Of a stretch of DNA of 14,418 bases, positions 1 through 7,460 are shown piece by piece; positions within the stretch are counted from its first letter, which is position 1, and every line of letters starts with the position of its first letter. The DNA lies in assembly GCF_938045345.1 (NCBI RefSeq), contig NZ_CALIMS010000061.1:1-14418 (forward strand), given 5' to 3'. Origin of the DNA: an uncultured Campylobacter sp. GTDB lineage: Bacteria; Campylobacterota; Campylobacteria; Campylobacterales; Campylobacteraceae. The position numbers and the translations under genes are program-made. Below the pieces are notes generated by a model. The model was not told the origin of the DNA, did not search any database, and saw only the letters and a program-made list of their open reading frames with translations.

Positions 1-228
1 GGTGCGAAACAGAATTGTGATTATACAAGAGCGATGCTTAAAGGGGGCTGAATAATTGGTAAAAAATGAGGAGTTCTTAAACGAAGAAAAAATTCACAAA
101 AAGGGTAAAATTTTAAAGAAACGCCAAACGTAAAAGCGAGGAAATTTAAAAGTAATCAAACTCAGTATAGCTTCTATATACAAAATTCTACTCTTAAAAT
201 TCCCTCATAATTTAAAATTTCTAAAATT
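1..228. other. Left-edge non-coding region, possibly the tail of an upstream gene
   Basis: No gene could be assigned here. Reading frame 1 on the plus strand is open from the window edge to a TGA at 49-51 and would encode the C-terminal tail GAKQNCDYTRAMLKGG. Frame 2 is also open to about position 55, so the choice of frame is not secure. The rest is A/T-rich, includes two copies of AAAATTCT (182-189 and 223-230), and forms the region downstream of sppA. I see no convincing terminator. Confidence 0.3.
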
Positions 229-1101
229 CTAATACGCCATCAGCTTCGCGCCGAAGGCTCCGCGCACTAAGCTTTCGCTTTTATTTGCCAGCTTATCCAT
301 CATCTTTTCATACGCCGAGGGCTCCTGCCAGATCGGATCTGCTACGCCGCTAGCCTTTACGAGCGCACTTTTAGCGTCCTCTAAAGAGCCCACCTCGTCG
401 ATAAGCCCGACGCCTTTGGCGCCGCTAGCTAAAAATACTCGCGCATTTGCCCACGTATCGCACTTCCTAAGATCCAGCGAGCGCGCCTGCGCCACTTCGC
501 GCGTGAATAGCTCGTAGCTCTCATCCACCAGAGCTTGCAGGCTCGCGCGCTCCGCGTCGCTCCATTTTCGCATCATCGTTCCCGCTTCTTTGAGCTCGCC
601 CGCTTTGACGATCTGTTCGGCAAAGCCTAGCTTAGCGGCCGCTTCGCTCACGTCTAAGCCCTGCATGATCACGCCTATGGAGCCGATGAAGCTGCCCGGA
701 TTTGCGTAAATTTTACTCGCCCACACGCCGCCTAGGTAGCTGCCGCTTGCCATCGTGCCCTTGGCGTAGGCGACGACCGGCTTGCGCGAGTTTAGGGATT
801 TAATAGCCAGCGAAATTTCCACGCTCGGGCTTAGTGCGCCGCCGGGACTATCGATCAGCAGAAGCACTCCTTTGATCGCCTCGTCGTTTTTCAGAGTTTC
901 GATCTTTTCTAAAATTTCGCTATCGTCCATTATCGCGCCACTTAGCGAAAGCTGAGCGAGATTTGCGCCCTTTTGTTGCGCGCTTTCGCCGCCTGCGAAA
1001 ATCAAAAACAAAATAAGCAGAAAAATCAGGGATTTAAAGTATTTGTTGATAAACCCGAGCACGGCGCCGATCGGCGCAAAGATATTCTTTAGAAATTGCA
1101 T
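229..1101 (-). CDS. sppA: Signal peptide peptidase SppA (S49 family, short form)
   Basis: This is a 290-residue membrane serine protease of the S49 (SppA/protease IV) family, which degrades cleaved signal peptides left in the membrane. It has one hydrophobic anchor at about residues 24-36, followed by an extracytoplasmic S49 domain. The family hallmarks are visible: LLLIDSPGG near 80-88, the nucleophile region MASGSY with Ser119, and KAGELKEAG, in which Lys171 matches the general base. It is a single-domain enzyme of the Bacillus SppA size class, about half the length of E. coli SppA. The ATG at 1101 is preceded by an AAGGA ribosome site, and the gene starts 13 nt inside the end of the mqnF-like gene, implying translational coupling. 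The sppA/amidohydrolase/aroQ neighbourhood is also found in C. jejuni (from memory). Confidence 0.93.
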   Translation of the reverse strand: MQFLKNIFAPIGAVLGFINKYFKSLIFLLILFLIFAGGESAQQKGANLAQLSLSGAIMDDSEILEKIETLKNDEAIKGVLLLIDSPGGALSPSVEISLAIKSLNSRKPVVAYAKGTMASGSYLGGVWASKIYANPGSFIGSIGVIMQGLDVSEAAAKLGFAEQIVKAGELKEAGTMMRKWSDAERASLQALVDESYELFTREVAQARSLDLRKCDTWANARVFLASGAKGVGLIDEVGSLEDAKSALVKASGVADPIWQEPSAYEKMMDKLANKSESLVRGAFGAKLMAY

Positions 1102-2306
1102 TTCATTCCTTCGATAAAAAGTAATTTTACGTTTTTGCTCTGCAAAATGAGCTGTAGCGGCAGCTGATCCTCATCGCACTCAATGCCTTCAAAAACGGCG
1201 ATGTCGGCGAGCTTACCGGCCCTCAGCTCGCCCAAATTTAGCCCCAGCGCGGCTGCTGCGTTTCTCGTCGCGCCTAAAATCAGCGCTCGCGCTAGTTCCG
1301 CCAAACCTAGCTCGTCGTGCATCATTAAATTTGCACGCAGCTCGTCTAAAAAGCTTAGGCTAAAATTTGAGCTAAGCCCATCGGTAGCGATGTTGTAATT
1401 AAGCCCGCTTGCGAGCAGCTTTTTAAAGCTCAGCCTCTTTTTGCTAAGCAGGCGGTTGGAGCGCGCGCAGTGCGTGATCGAGTGAATTTTCGGATCAAAG
1501 ATGCTAAAATCATCCACCCAAACGCAATGCGTAAAAAGCGTGCGAAGCCCGCTAAAATGCGCTACAAAGCTACGGGGCGAGTAAAAAGGCGCGGGCGTTG
1601 GGTTAAATTTAGAAAGCCAGGTTTTAAGCTTACCGCGCCCCGTGCGCAGCCACTGCCGCTCATACGCACTCTCCATAAAATGCGTGCTTATAGCAAGCCC
1701 GTTTTCGCGGGCAAGCCTCGTCGCAAACTCCGTAATCTGCGGGTGCGTCGAATACGGCGAGTGTACCGACACGGCGGGGATAAAAAGCGAGCTTGCAAAC
1801 GCCTTTGAGCGCTCAAAACGCTGCTTAAATTTCAAAATATTCTCCGCCGTAGCGTCCTTGCTCGCGCCTAAAATTTCATTGAAAAACACGGTTCTAATGC
1901 CGCTTTGCGCGCAAGCTTCAGCCTCGCCGCCGAAGCTTGAAATTTCGCCGATCGTGCCCACGCCGCTTCGCATCATCGCGGCGATCTGCTCCGTGATCAA
2001 CCGTCCGCGCGCTGCGGCGTCCAGCTCCTGCCTTGAGGCAATGACGCTGCCTAGCCACTCCAAAAAATCGCCGTAGCGCAGCGTGCCTTTGTTTGCGCTA
2101 AATTCCAAATGCACGTGCGGGTTTATAAACGCAGGCATCGCTATATCGCCGCTAAAGTCCAAAATTTCGGCTTGCGGATATTTGCGCGCCGCACTCGCAA
2201 AGCTGCAGACCTCGATTATTTTCTCGCCAAAGACGATCGCGCCATCTTTTAAAATTTTAAAATTCTCATCGCAGACAAGAACCCACTTCGCCCTTAAAAT
2301 TCTCAT
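1089..2306 (-). CDS. mqnF: Amidohydrolase of the aminofutalosine deaminase family
   Basis: This 405-residue metal-dependent amidohydrolase has the expected ligands: H64 and H66 in NPHVHLEFS, H209 in ISTHFMES, H260 in FTHCVW and D309 in ATDGLSSN. Family members deaminate 6-amino-6-deoxyfutalosine in the futalosine route to menaquinone. In Campylobacter and Helicobacter the MTAN nucleosidase can process aminofutalosine directly, so the physiological substrate here is less certain than the fold. The C-terminal LRAGKLADIAVF (361-372) is the usual beta-sandwich return of amidohydrolases. The ATG at 2306 has an AAGGA site about 6 nt upstream. It is the first gene of a two-gene minus-strand operon with sppA and is divergent from aroQ. 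Confidence 0.85.
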   Translation of the reverse strand: MRILRAKWVLVCDENFKILKDGAIVFGEKIIEVCSFASAARKYPQAEILDFSGDIAMPAFINPHVHLEFSANKGTLRYGDFLEWLGSVIASRQELDAAARGRLITEQIAAMMRSGVGTIGEISSFGGEAEACAQSGIRTVFFNEILGASKDATAENILKFKQRFERSKAFASSLFIPAVSVHSPYSTHPQITEFATRLARENGLAISTHFMESAYERQWLRTGRGKLKTWLSKFNPTPAPFYSPRSFVAHFSGLRTLFTHCVWVDDFSIFDPKIHSITHCARSNRLLSKKRLSFKKLLASGLNYNIATDGLSSNFSLSFLDELRANLMMHDELGLAELARALILGATRNAAAALGLNLGELRAGKLADIAVFEGIECDEDQLPLQLILQSKNVKLLFIEGMKCNF

Positions 2307-2333
2307 CGTTTTCCTTATCTAAAACAGCGCGTG

Positions 2334-2339
2334 ATTTTA
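2334..2339 (-). promoter_or_regulatory. Candidate -10 box for mqnF-sppA
   Basis: Read on the minus strand this is TGCTAAAAT, an extended -10-like element about 28 nt before the mqnF ATG. A/T-rich sequence lies upstream and there is no clear -35, as expected for Campylobacter sigma-70 promoters. It is assigned from position and consensus only. Confidence 0.4.
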
Positions 2340-2440
2340 GCATAAAATTCTCTTCCGTGCTAAATTTAGAGATAAAATTTTAGCGACTGGGCTTGAACGG
2401 GCAAATTTGGCGCCATAGTAAAAAATAAGCTCGCTTTGGT

Positions 2441-2446
2441 TATAAT
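2441..2446 (+). promoter_or_regulatory. -10 box of the aroQ-pepQ-folK-flhG-like operon
   Basis: A perfect TATAAT preceded by TTTGGT lies 32 nt before the aroQ ATG. The extended -10 without a recognisable -35 is typical of epsilonproteobacterial housekeeping promoters. It is back to back with the mqnF promoter in a 172-nt divergent spacer. Confidence 0.65.
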
Positions 2447-2478
2447 TTTCGCTTAAATTTCAAAACAAGGACGCAAAA

Positions 2479-2946
2479 ATGAAAATTATGGTGATTCAAG
2501 GACCGAATATCAATATGCTCGGTATGCGCGAACCCGCTATTTACGGGGTTATGAAGATGGAGGATATCCATAAGCAGATGAAGGCGGTCGCCGATCAGAG
2601 CGGCAACGAGATCGAATTTTTTCAGAGCAATTTCGAAGGCGAGATCGTCGATAAGATCCAAGAGTGCTTCGGCACCTGCGACGGTATCATCATCAATCCT
2701 GCCGCCTACACGCACACTTCGCTCGCTATCCGCGATGCTCTCGCCGCAGTCAGTCTGCCCGTGATCGAGGTACATATCTCAAACATCGCCCGCAGAGAGG
2801 AGCTTAGACAAAAAAGTCTAATAGCACCCGTAACTGCGGGTCAGATCATCGGATTCGGCCCCGTGGGATACCATCTGGCGATGATCGGAATGATTCAAAT
2901 TTTTGAGCAGATCAAGGCAGCCAGAGCCGAGCAGAAAGCCAAGTAG
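2479..2946 (+). CDS. aroQ: 3-dehydroquinate dehydratase, type II
   Basis: This 155-residue enzyme catalyses trans-dehydration of 3-dehydroquinate to 3-dehydroshikimate, the third step of the shikimate pathway, as a cytosolic dodecamer. The type II signatures are in order: GPNINMLG at 8-15, REPAIYG with the catalytic Tyr22, FQSNFEGE at 48-55, INPAAYTHTS at about 72-81 carrying the substrate Asn and the catalytic His, EVHISN near 97-102, and the following Arg. The length is normal for the family. The ATG at 2479 has an AAGGA site upstream. It is the first gene of the operon with pepQ, folK and the FlhG-like gene. An aroQ-pepQ-folK start to the flagellar flhF-flhG locus is the arrangement in Helicobacter pylori (from memory). 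Confidence 0.96.
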   Translation: MKIMVIQGPNINMLGMREPAIYGVMKMEDIHKQMKAVADQSGNEIEFFQSNFEGEIVDKIQECFGTCDGIIINPAAYTHTSLAIRDALAAVSLPVIEVHISNIARREELRQKSLIAPVTAGQIIGFGPVGYHLAMIGMIQIFEQIKAARAEQKAK

Positions 2947-2958
2947 GACTGGATAAAT

Positions 2959-3990
2959 TTGAAAAATTTTATCCTAAAGGACGAAAACGCTGTTTACCAC
3001 GAGTGCGGATACAGTTGCGACAACGCGATATTTTTGAGTCTCGCGGGGCGCAAATTTTTCCTCACCGATGCGCGTTATAGCATCGAGGCGCGCGAGCTTT
3101 GCAAAGACACCGAGGTGATCGAGGTCGAGCGGAATTTGATAAAAGACGCGCGGCTGTTTTTGCGAAAGGCGGGCGTAAAGGAGCTTAGCTACAACCCGTA
3201 CGATTTTAGCGCGGGTGAGTGGGGGGCGCTTAGCAAAGGGCTTGGGATAAGATTTAAGGCGCGGGCGAATTTTTCGCAAATTTCTCGCATAGTAAAATCA
3301 GAGGATGAGATAAAAATTTTAAAACGCGCGGCGCAGTTGGGCGCTGAAAGATTTGACGAATTTGCCGCGTTCGTGCGCGCCGAGGGCGAAGGCATGAGCG
3401 AAGAAGAGCTGTTTTTTAACGCCGAGCTCATCTTTAAGAAAAAAGGCGAGCTCGCGCTTAGCTTTTCGCCTATCGTCGCGATCAACGAAAATGCCGCAAA
3501 GGCGCACGCTCTGCCGAGCAAAAAGCGTTTGCGGCATGACGATTTGCTCCTGCTGGACGCGGGGGTTAAATTTAACCGCTACTGCTCCGATAGGACGCGT
3601 ACGGCGTGCTTTGACGAAAATTTTAACTTCGGCAAAGAGCAAAATTTTAAAAACGCCAAACGGCAAGAGATTTACGAGATCGTAAAAGAGGCGCAAGCTC
3701 TAGCGATCGCGGCGATTATGCCTGGCAAAAAGGCGCGCGAGATCGATGCGACGGCTAGGGATTTTATCGCGAGGCATGGTTACGGCGAAGCGTTTTTCCA
3801 CAGCACCGGACACGGCGTCGGAGTCGATATCCACGAGCTTCCGTTTATCTCAAAGCGCGGAGAGGTCGTGCTAAAAGAGGGCATGGTCTTTAGCGTGGAG
3901 CCCGGGATTTACTTGCCCGGCGAATTTGGCGTGCGCATCGAGGACGTCGTGGTCGTCACGGCAGGCGGCTGCGAAATTTTAAGCGAGTAG
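2959..3990 (+). CDS. pepQ: M24 family Xaa-Pro peptidase
   Basis: This 343-residue dinuclear-metal peptidase of the M24B (aminopeptidase P/prolidase) family hydrolyses bonds next to proline in peptides. The C-terminal pita-bread domain shows all five metal ligands: D200 in LLLDAG, D211 in SDRTR, H285 in GHGVG, E314 in SVEPG and E328 in RIEDV. H292 in DIHE is the likely catalytic histidine. Residues 1-110 form the smaller creatinase-like N-terminal domain. The start is a TTG at 2959, 12 nt after the aroQ stop. No ATG fits better, because residues 3-40 already resemble the domain start, but the ribosome site is weak, so expression may depend on coupling to aroQ. A run of six G (3221-3226) is present and probably too short for phase variation. 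Confidence 0.9.
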   Translation: MKNFILKDENAVYHECGYSCDNAIFLSLAGRKFFLTDARYSIEARELCKDTEVIEVERNLIKDARLFLRKAGVKELSYNPYDFSAGEWGALSKGLGIRFKARANFSQISRIVKSEDEIKILKRAAQLGAERFDEFAAFVRAEGEGMSEEELFFNAELIFKKKGELALSFSPIVAINENAAKAHALPSKKRLRHDDLLLLDAGVKFNRYCSDRTRTACFDENFNFGKEQNFKNAKRQEIYEIVKEAQALAIAAIMPGKKAREIDATARDFIARHGYGEAFFHSTGHGVGVDIHELPFISKRGEVVLKEGMVFSVEPGIYLPGEFGVRIEDVVVVTAGGCEILSE

Positions 3991-3993
3991 ATT

Positions 3994-4530
3994 ATGAATG
4001 TGCGACTTAAGAAAAACGGATTTTACGAGTGCATGGACGCGCTGTGCGTCGTAAAAAGCGCCGTTTTCCCGATGAGGCGCCGCGAGCGCGGAAATTTTAA
4101 AAATTTATATCTGCTCGGGCTCGGCGGGAATTTAGGAGATATCAGGCGGCGCTTCGAGCGATTTTATCGCGTTTTACAGAGCGATACGCGCTTTTTCGTA
4201 GCGCAAAATTCCTTGATTTTAAAAAACAGACCGTTTGGTTTTTTAGATCAGCCCGATTTTTTAAACGCCGTAATGCTCGTGCAAAGCTCTCTGCCGCCGC
4301 TTACATTACTCAAAATCATGCAGCGCGCAGAGCTACGATTTGGACGCAAAAGAAGCTTTAAAAACGCGCCGCGCACGCTGGACGTGGATATTTTATATGC
4401 AAGCGCGAAGGTGCGTGCCTGCGAGCAGCTCGTGCTGCCGCATCCGGGTGCCTGCGAGCGCATAAGCGTGATTTTGCCACTTGGAGAGATGAAATTTAAA
4501 AGAGGACTGATATGCAAACTAAAATCGTAA
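3994..4530 (+). CDS. folK: 2-amino-4-hydroxy-6-hydroxymethyldihydropteridine pyrophosphokinase
   Basis: This 178-residue HPPK transfers pyrophosphate from ATP to 6-hydroxymethyl-7,8-dihydropterin in folate synthesis. The motifs are GLGGNLGD at 42-49, RPFGFLDQPDFLNAV at about 79-93, ELRFGRKR at 113-120, and PRTLDVDIL, in which D130 and D132 bind the two magnesium ions. LPHP at 148-151 is also typical. About 38 residues precede the first motif, where E. coli HPPK has only a few. This basic extension may be a lineage feature or an over-long start. The ATG at 3994 lies 3 nt after pepQ. The last six residues, CKLKS and the one before, are read through the first bases of the next gene (19-nt overlap), which may mark the edge of the deletion that removed flhF. 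Confidence 0.93.
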   Translation: MNVRLKKNGFYECMDALCVVKSAVFPMRRRERGNFKNLYLLGLGGNLGDIRRRFERFYRVLQSDTRFFVAQNSLILKNRPFGFLDQPDFLNAVMLVQSSLPPLTLLKIMQRAELRFGRKRSFKNAPRTLDVDILYASAKVRACEQLVLPHPGACERISVILPLGEMKFKRGLICKLKS

Positions 4531-5711
4531 ATTTTTTAAGCGCCAAGGGCGGAGTCGGCAAGAGCGTGATTGCAGCAAATTTCGCCGAAATTCTAAGCGA
4601 GCAGGGCTACCGCACGGCGATCATCGAAGCGCCAAATTTAAACAATCAAGAGATCATCTTAAACGCTTTGCAAAGAAAGAGGATTTCGCTACCAAGCGCC
4701 ATCGCAATAAAAATTTCTCAAAATTTAACGCTCGTTTCGCCCGCGCTTGCTTCACAAAATTCTGTAAATAGCGCGAATTCTATGGCACAAAATTCTATCA
4801 AAAACGCAAGCTCTAGCGCGGACGATTGCGTCATGCAAAATTCTATGGATAGCGCACAAAACCGGGAAGGCGACGAAAGTAGCGGCTCGCGCAATTATGT
4901 GCAAAAGCTTACGAGCTCTGATGACAAAAACAACTCAGAAAATTCCGCCGCTTCAAATTCAATGGCAAACTCTGCAAAAAATTCTACGAATTGTGCAGCC
5001 AAAAAGCCGCAGAATTGCGAAGATGGATGGAATTTTACAGAATCAGAAAGCCTAGAGAATTTTAAAAGCAATGATTTCACCAAGCAAAATTCAATCCCTG
5101 ACGAGAATTCTCAAAATTCCGCAAGTGAAGATGAAATGAAAAATTCCGCCCGCTCATCAAATTCCAAAAAAGCCGGAAATTCCGCAAACGCAAAGGCTCA
5201 CGAAAGCCCTGCTTGCTTCGCAAGCGAGCTAAAAGAGGCGGGAATCTTCGATTTTATTTTGATCGATGCGGGGCTTGAGTATCTTGGAGATTTTTTGAGC
5301 ATCGGCGACGAAAATATCGTGCTGTGCGCGAACGAACCCTGCTCGATAAGCAACACCTACGCGCTTTTAAAGACGCTTGGGGCGAGCAAAAAAGAGGTTT
5401 TGTTTTTGCTAAATTTCACCGCGAGCGAGGATGACGCCGTGATGATCTACGACAATCTAAAGTCGGTTGCGCACCGCAATATAAGCGAGCTGGGCTTTAA
5501 ACTGCTAGGCTTTGTGCCGTTTTGCAAACAAGTAGCCATCTGCTCACAAAATCGCGCGCTTTTTAACTCGCACTATCCGTTTTCACCCGCTACGATCGCG
5601 CTTAAACAGAGCGTCTCGCGATTTTTGAGCAAACAGGGCTGCGAGCCTATCGATATGAGCGCTTACCGCGGCGTCGGCGGATTCTTACGAAAACTTAGCA
5701 ACCTAGTATGA
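4512..5711 (+). CDS. FlhG/MinD-like P-loop protein with altered Walker A' and a large Asn/Ser-rich insert
   Basis: This 399-residue protein has the N- and C-terminal halves of FlhG, the MinD-like ATPase that controls flagellar number. A deviant Walker A, SAKGGVGKS (10-18; K12 and K17), is intact, and the Walker B region is FDFILIDAG (246-254). Residues 265-375 follow the FlhG pattern, and GFLRKLSNLV (390-399) resembles the MinD/FlhG membrane-targeting helix. Three things are unusual. The N-terminal DQAxxL helix that activates FlhF is missing. The Walker A' motif reads IIEAPNLNN, with Glu39 and Pro41 where MinD/FlhG proteins have two Asp. Residues 81-235 are an Asn/Ser-rich, low-complexity insert in place of the segment before Walker B. 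The upstream flhF and downstream fli genes are absent. ATPase cycling is probably impaired. The open frame is intact, so the gene is diverged rather than plainly broken. Confidence 0.8.
   Translation: MQTKIVNFLSAKGGVGKSVIAANFAEILSEQGYRTAIIEAPNLNNQEIILNALQRKRISLPSAIAIKISQNLTLVSPALASQNSVNSANSMAQNSIKNASSSADDCVMQNSMDSAQNREGDESSGSRNYVQKLTSSDDKNNSENSAASNSMANSAKNSTNCAAKKPQNCEDGWNFTESESLENFKSNDFTKQNSIPDENSQNSASEDEMKNSARSSNSKKAGNSANAKAHESPACFASELKEAGIFDFILIDAGLEYLGDFLSIGDENIVLCANEPCSISNTYALLKTLGASKKEVLFLLNFTASEDDAVMIYDNLKSVAHRNISELGFKLLGFVPFCKQVAICSQNRALFNSHYPFSPATIALKQSVSRFLSKQGCEPIDMSAYRGVGGFLRKLSNLV
4752..5216 (+). repeat. Asn/Ser-rich low-complexity insert coded by AAAATTCT/AATTCC-type motifs
   Basis: This segment encodes residues 81-235 of the FlhG-like protein. 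Its core is repeated QNS, ANS, KNS and GNS triplets. At the DNA level these come from copies of AAAATTCT (4756, 4789, 4837, 4977) and relatives such as GAATTCT, AAAATTCC and AAATTCC (near 4775, 4940, 5105, 5114, 5140 and 5175). The spacing is irregular but stays in one reading frame. It is more A/T-rich than the flanking coding sequence. A disordered linker is the likely protein-level result. Confidence 0.75.
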
Positions 5712-5826
5712 TTTACGATGAGATTTTAAATCGCGCAAATTCTACTATTTTAAACGGAATTTTAAAAATTTAATGCTATTCTTAAAGCTGAAATTTTAAA
5801 TAATATACACAAAAGATAGATTAATC

Positions 5827-6432
5827 ATGCAGTTAAAAGAAATTCTAAAAGACATCAAAATTGCCCGCGACAATCTCAAAAACGTGGGCAAAAGCGCCAC
5901 GATCTTCGGCTCGGCGCGCTTTAGCGAGGATAATCGCTATGTAAAAGACGCGCAAAAGCTCTGCGAGGGGCTCGCTGATTTAGGATACTCGATCATCACC
6001 GGAGGCGGTGGCGGCATTATGCAAGGCGCCAACCGAGGCGCATTTGCGAGAGCAAGAACGCACAGCGTGGGCTTTAACATCATGCTGCCGTTTGAGCAAA
6101 AAAGCAACGGCTTTTTGACGCAGGGCGCGAAATTTTCGGCATTTGCGCCACGCAAAGGCGCTCTCATCGAAAACAGCGAAATTTTCGCCATCTTTCCTGG
6201 CGGATTTGGGACGCTGGATGAGTTTTTTGAAATTTTAGTGCTGGTGCAGACGGGCTTTAAACGCGCACGGATCTATCTTTACGACGAGGAATTTTACGCG
6301 CCTTTGATGGAGTTTTTCCGCACTTCGCTGCTAAAATCTGGTGCGATAAACGAAAGCGATCTGCAAAATTTTAAGCTCTGCGACAGCGTGGATGAAATTT
6401 TGACGGACGTGCGACGTAAGGAGAACGAATGA
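5827..6432 (+). CDS. LOG family (TIGR00730-type) Rossmann-fold protein
   Basis: This 201-residue cytosolic protein belongs to the LOG/lysine-decarboxylase-like family, whose characterised members release the base from nucleoside 5'-monophosphates (cytokinin riboside-phosphate phosphoribohydrolases; PpnN in E. coli is a larger relative). GGGGGIMQGAN at 59-69 and PGGFGTLDE at 124-132 are the nucleotide-binding and catalytic motifs, with R109-K110 and E132 the expected active-site residues. All are present, so it should be active; the bacterial substrate is unknown. The ATG at 5827 has only a weak ribosome site. The gene overlaps mnmA by 4 nt (ATGA), so the two are coupled. The same pairing occurs in C. 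jejuni next to trmU (from memory). Confidence 0.88.
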   Translation: MQLKEILKDIKIARDNLKNVGKSATIFGSARFSEDNRYVKDAQKLCEGLADLGYSIITGGGGGIMQGANRGAFARARTHSVGFNIMLPFEQKSNGFLTQGAKFSAFAPRKGALIENSEIFAIFPGGFGTLDEFFEILVLVQTGFKRARIYLYDEEFYAPLMEFFRTSLLKSGAINESDLQNFKLCDSVDEILTDVRRKENE

Positions 6433-7460
6433 AAATTTTAGTCGCGATGAGCGGCGGCGTGGATAGCTCGATGTGCGCGAAGCTGCTGAAGGACGCGGGC
6501 CACGAGGTGCAGGGCTGCTATATGAAGCTGCACGCAAAGCCCGGCTATCATGAGGCAAACATCGCCAAAGTTCGCAAGGTAGGCGAGTTTTTAGGTATAA
6601 AAATCCACATTTTGGATCTGCAGGATGATTTTAATCGCGATGTTTACGAGCCCTTCGTGCAGGCCTATATCGACGGTCTTACGCCGAATCCCTGCGCGCT
6701 GTGTAATCGCCGCATAAAGCTCGGCAAGCTCTTGGAATTTGCGCGCGAGCAGAGCTTTGAGCGCCTAGCTACGGGGCACTACGTCCGTATCGAGGATGGG
6801 CTTTTAAAAGCCGCAACCGACCTTAGCAAAGATCAGAGTTATTTTTTAGCAAACATCGATCCCGCCGCGCTTAAGTTTATGCTCTTTCCGCTTGGAGGGA
6901 TGTATAAAAAGGACGTCAAAGAGGCTGCGTGCGCCTATACGGAGCTTTCGCAGATCGCCTCTGCGAGCGAAAGCAGCGAGATCTGCTTTGTAGATACCAC
7001 CTATATCGACGTTTTGAACCGTCATACGGGCACCAAAATGCCCGGCATCGTGCGCGACCGCGCGGGCAACGCCATCGGCACTCACGAGGGCTATATGCAC
7101 TACACGATCGGCAAGCGCCGCGGTTTTACGGTGCACGGCGCGCATGAGCCGCACTTCGTGCTAAGCATCGACCCGCATAAAAACGAGATCGTCGTGGGCG
7201 GCAAGGAGGAACTGGCGACCTACGAGTTCGACACCGAAAATTTTAACGCCTTTTTAAGCAGGGATGAAATTTTAAATATGGCGGGTCTCGGCGTTAAGAT
7301 CCGCTACCGCAGCGCCAAACTCCTCGTTAAAATTTCGCCGCGCGAAGACGGCGGCGTGCATGCCGTACTGTCCGCGCCCGCAGCGGGCATTGCTCCGGCA
7401 CAGCTCGCGGTTTTTTACGACGAGCGCGATCGCGTAGTGGCAAGCGGCTTTATAAAATAG
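6429..7460 (+). CDS. mnmA: tRNA-specific 2-thiouridylase MnmA
   Basis: This 343-residue enzyme adds sulfur to C2 of the wobble uridine in tRNA-Lys, tRNA-Glu and tRNA-Gln, using ATP and a relayed persulfide. The PP-loop SGGVDSS is at residues 8-14. Cys92 in NPCALCN and Cys186 in SEICFVD match the catalytic disulfide pair of E. coli MnmA. GHYVRI at 116-121 and YTIGKRRGF at about 225-233 are conserved tRNA-binding or structural blocks. Cys89 is an additional cysteine in the first motif. The length is slightly short of the E. coli protein, with a normal C-terminal beta-barrel region. The start overlaps the LOG gene stop, with AAGGAGAACGA as ribosome site. Confidence 0.96.
   Translation: MKILVAMSGGVDSSMCAKLLKDAGHEVQGCYMKLHAKPGYHEANIAKVRKVGEFLGIKIHILDLQDDFNRDVYEPFVQAYIDGLTPNPCALCNRRIKLGKLLEFAREQSFERLATGHYVRIEDGLLKAATDLSKDQSYFLANIDPAALKFMLFPLGGMYKKDVKEAACAYTELSQIASASESSEICFVDTTYIDVLNRHTGTKMPGIVRDRAGNAIGTHEGYMHYTIGKRRGFTVHGAHEPHFVLSIDPHKNEIVVGGKEELATYEFDTENFNAFLSRDEILNMAGLGVKIRYRSAKLLVKISPREDGGVHAVLSAPAAGIAPAQLAVFYDERDRVVASGFIK

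Noticed and set aside
166..182. GTATA/TATAC hairpin as the sppA terminator
   Set aside because: Only five A/T-rich pairs and no T run on the minus strand.
3221..3226. Six-G run inside pepQ as a possible phase-variable tract
   Set aside because: Campylobacter phase-variable tracts are usually eight or more G; six falls short and the gene is an unlikely target.
4512..5711. FlhG-like gene as a pseudogene
   Set aside because: The frame is intact over 399 codons, and both conserved ends and the P-loop are preserved; divergence fits better than breakage.
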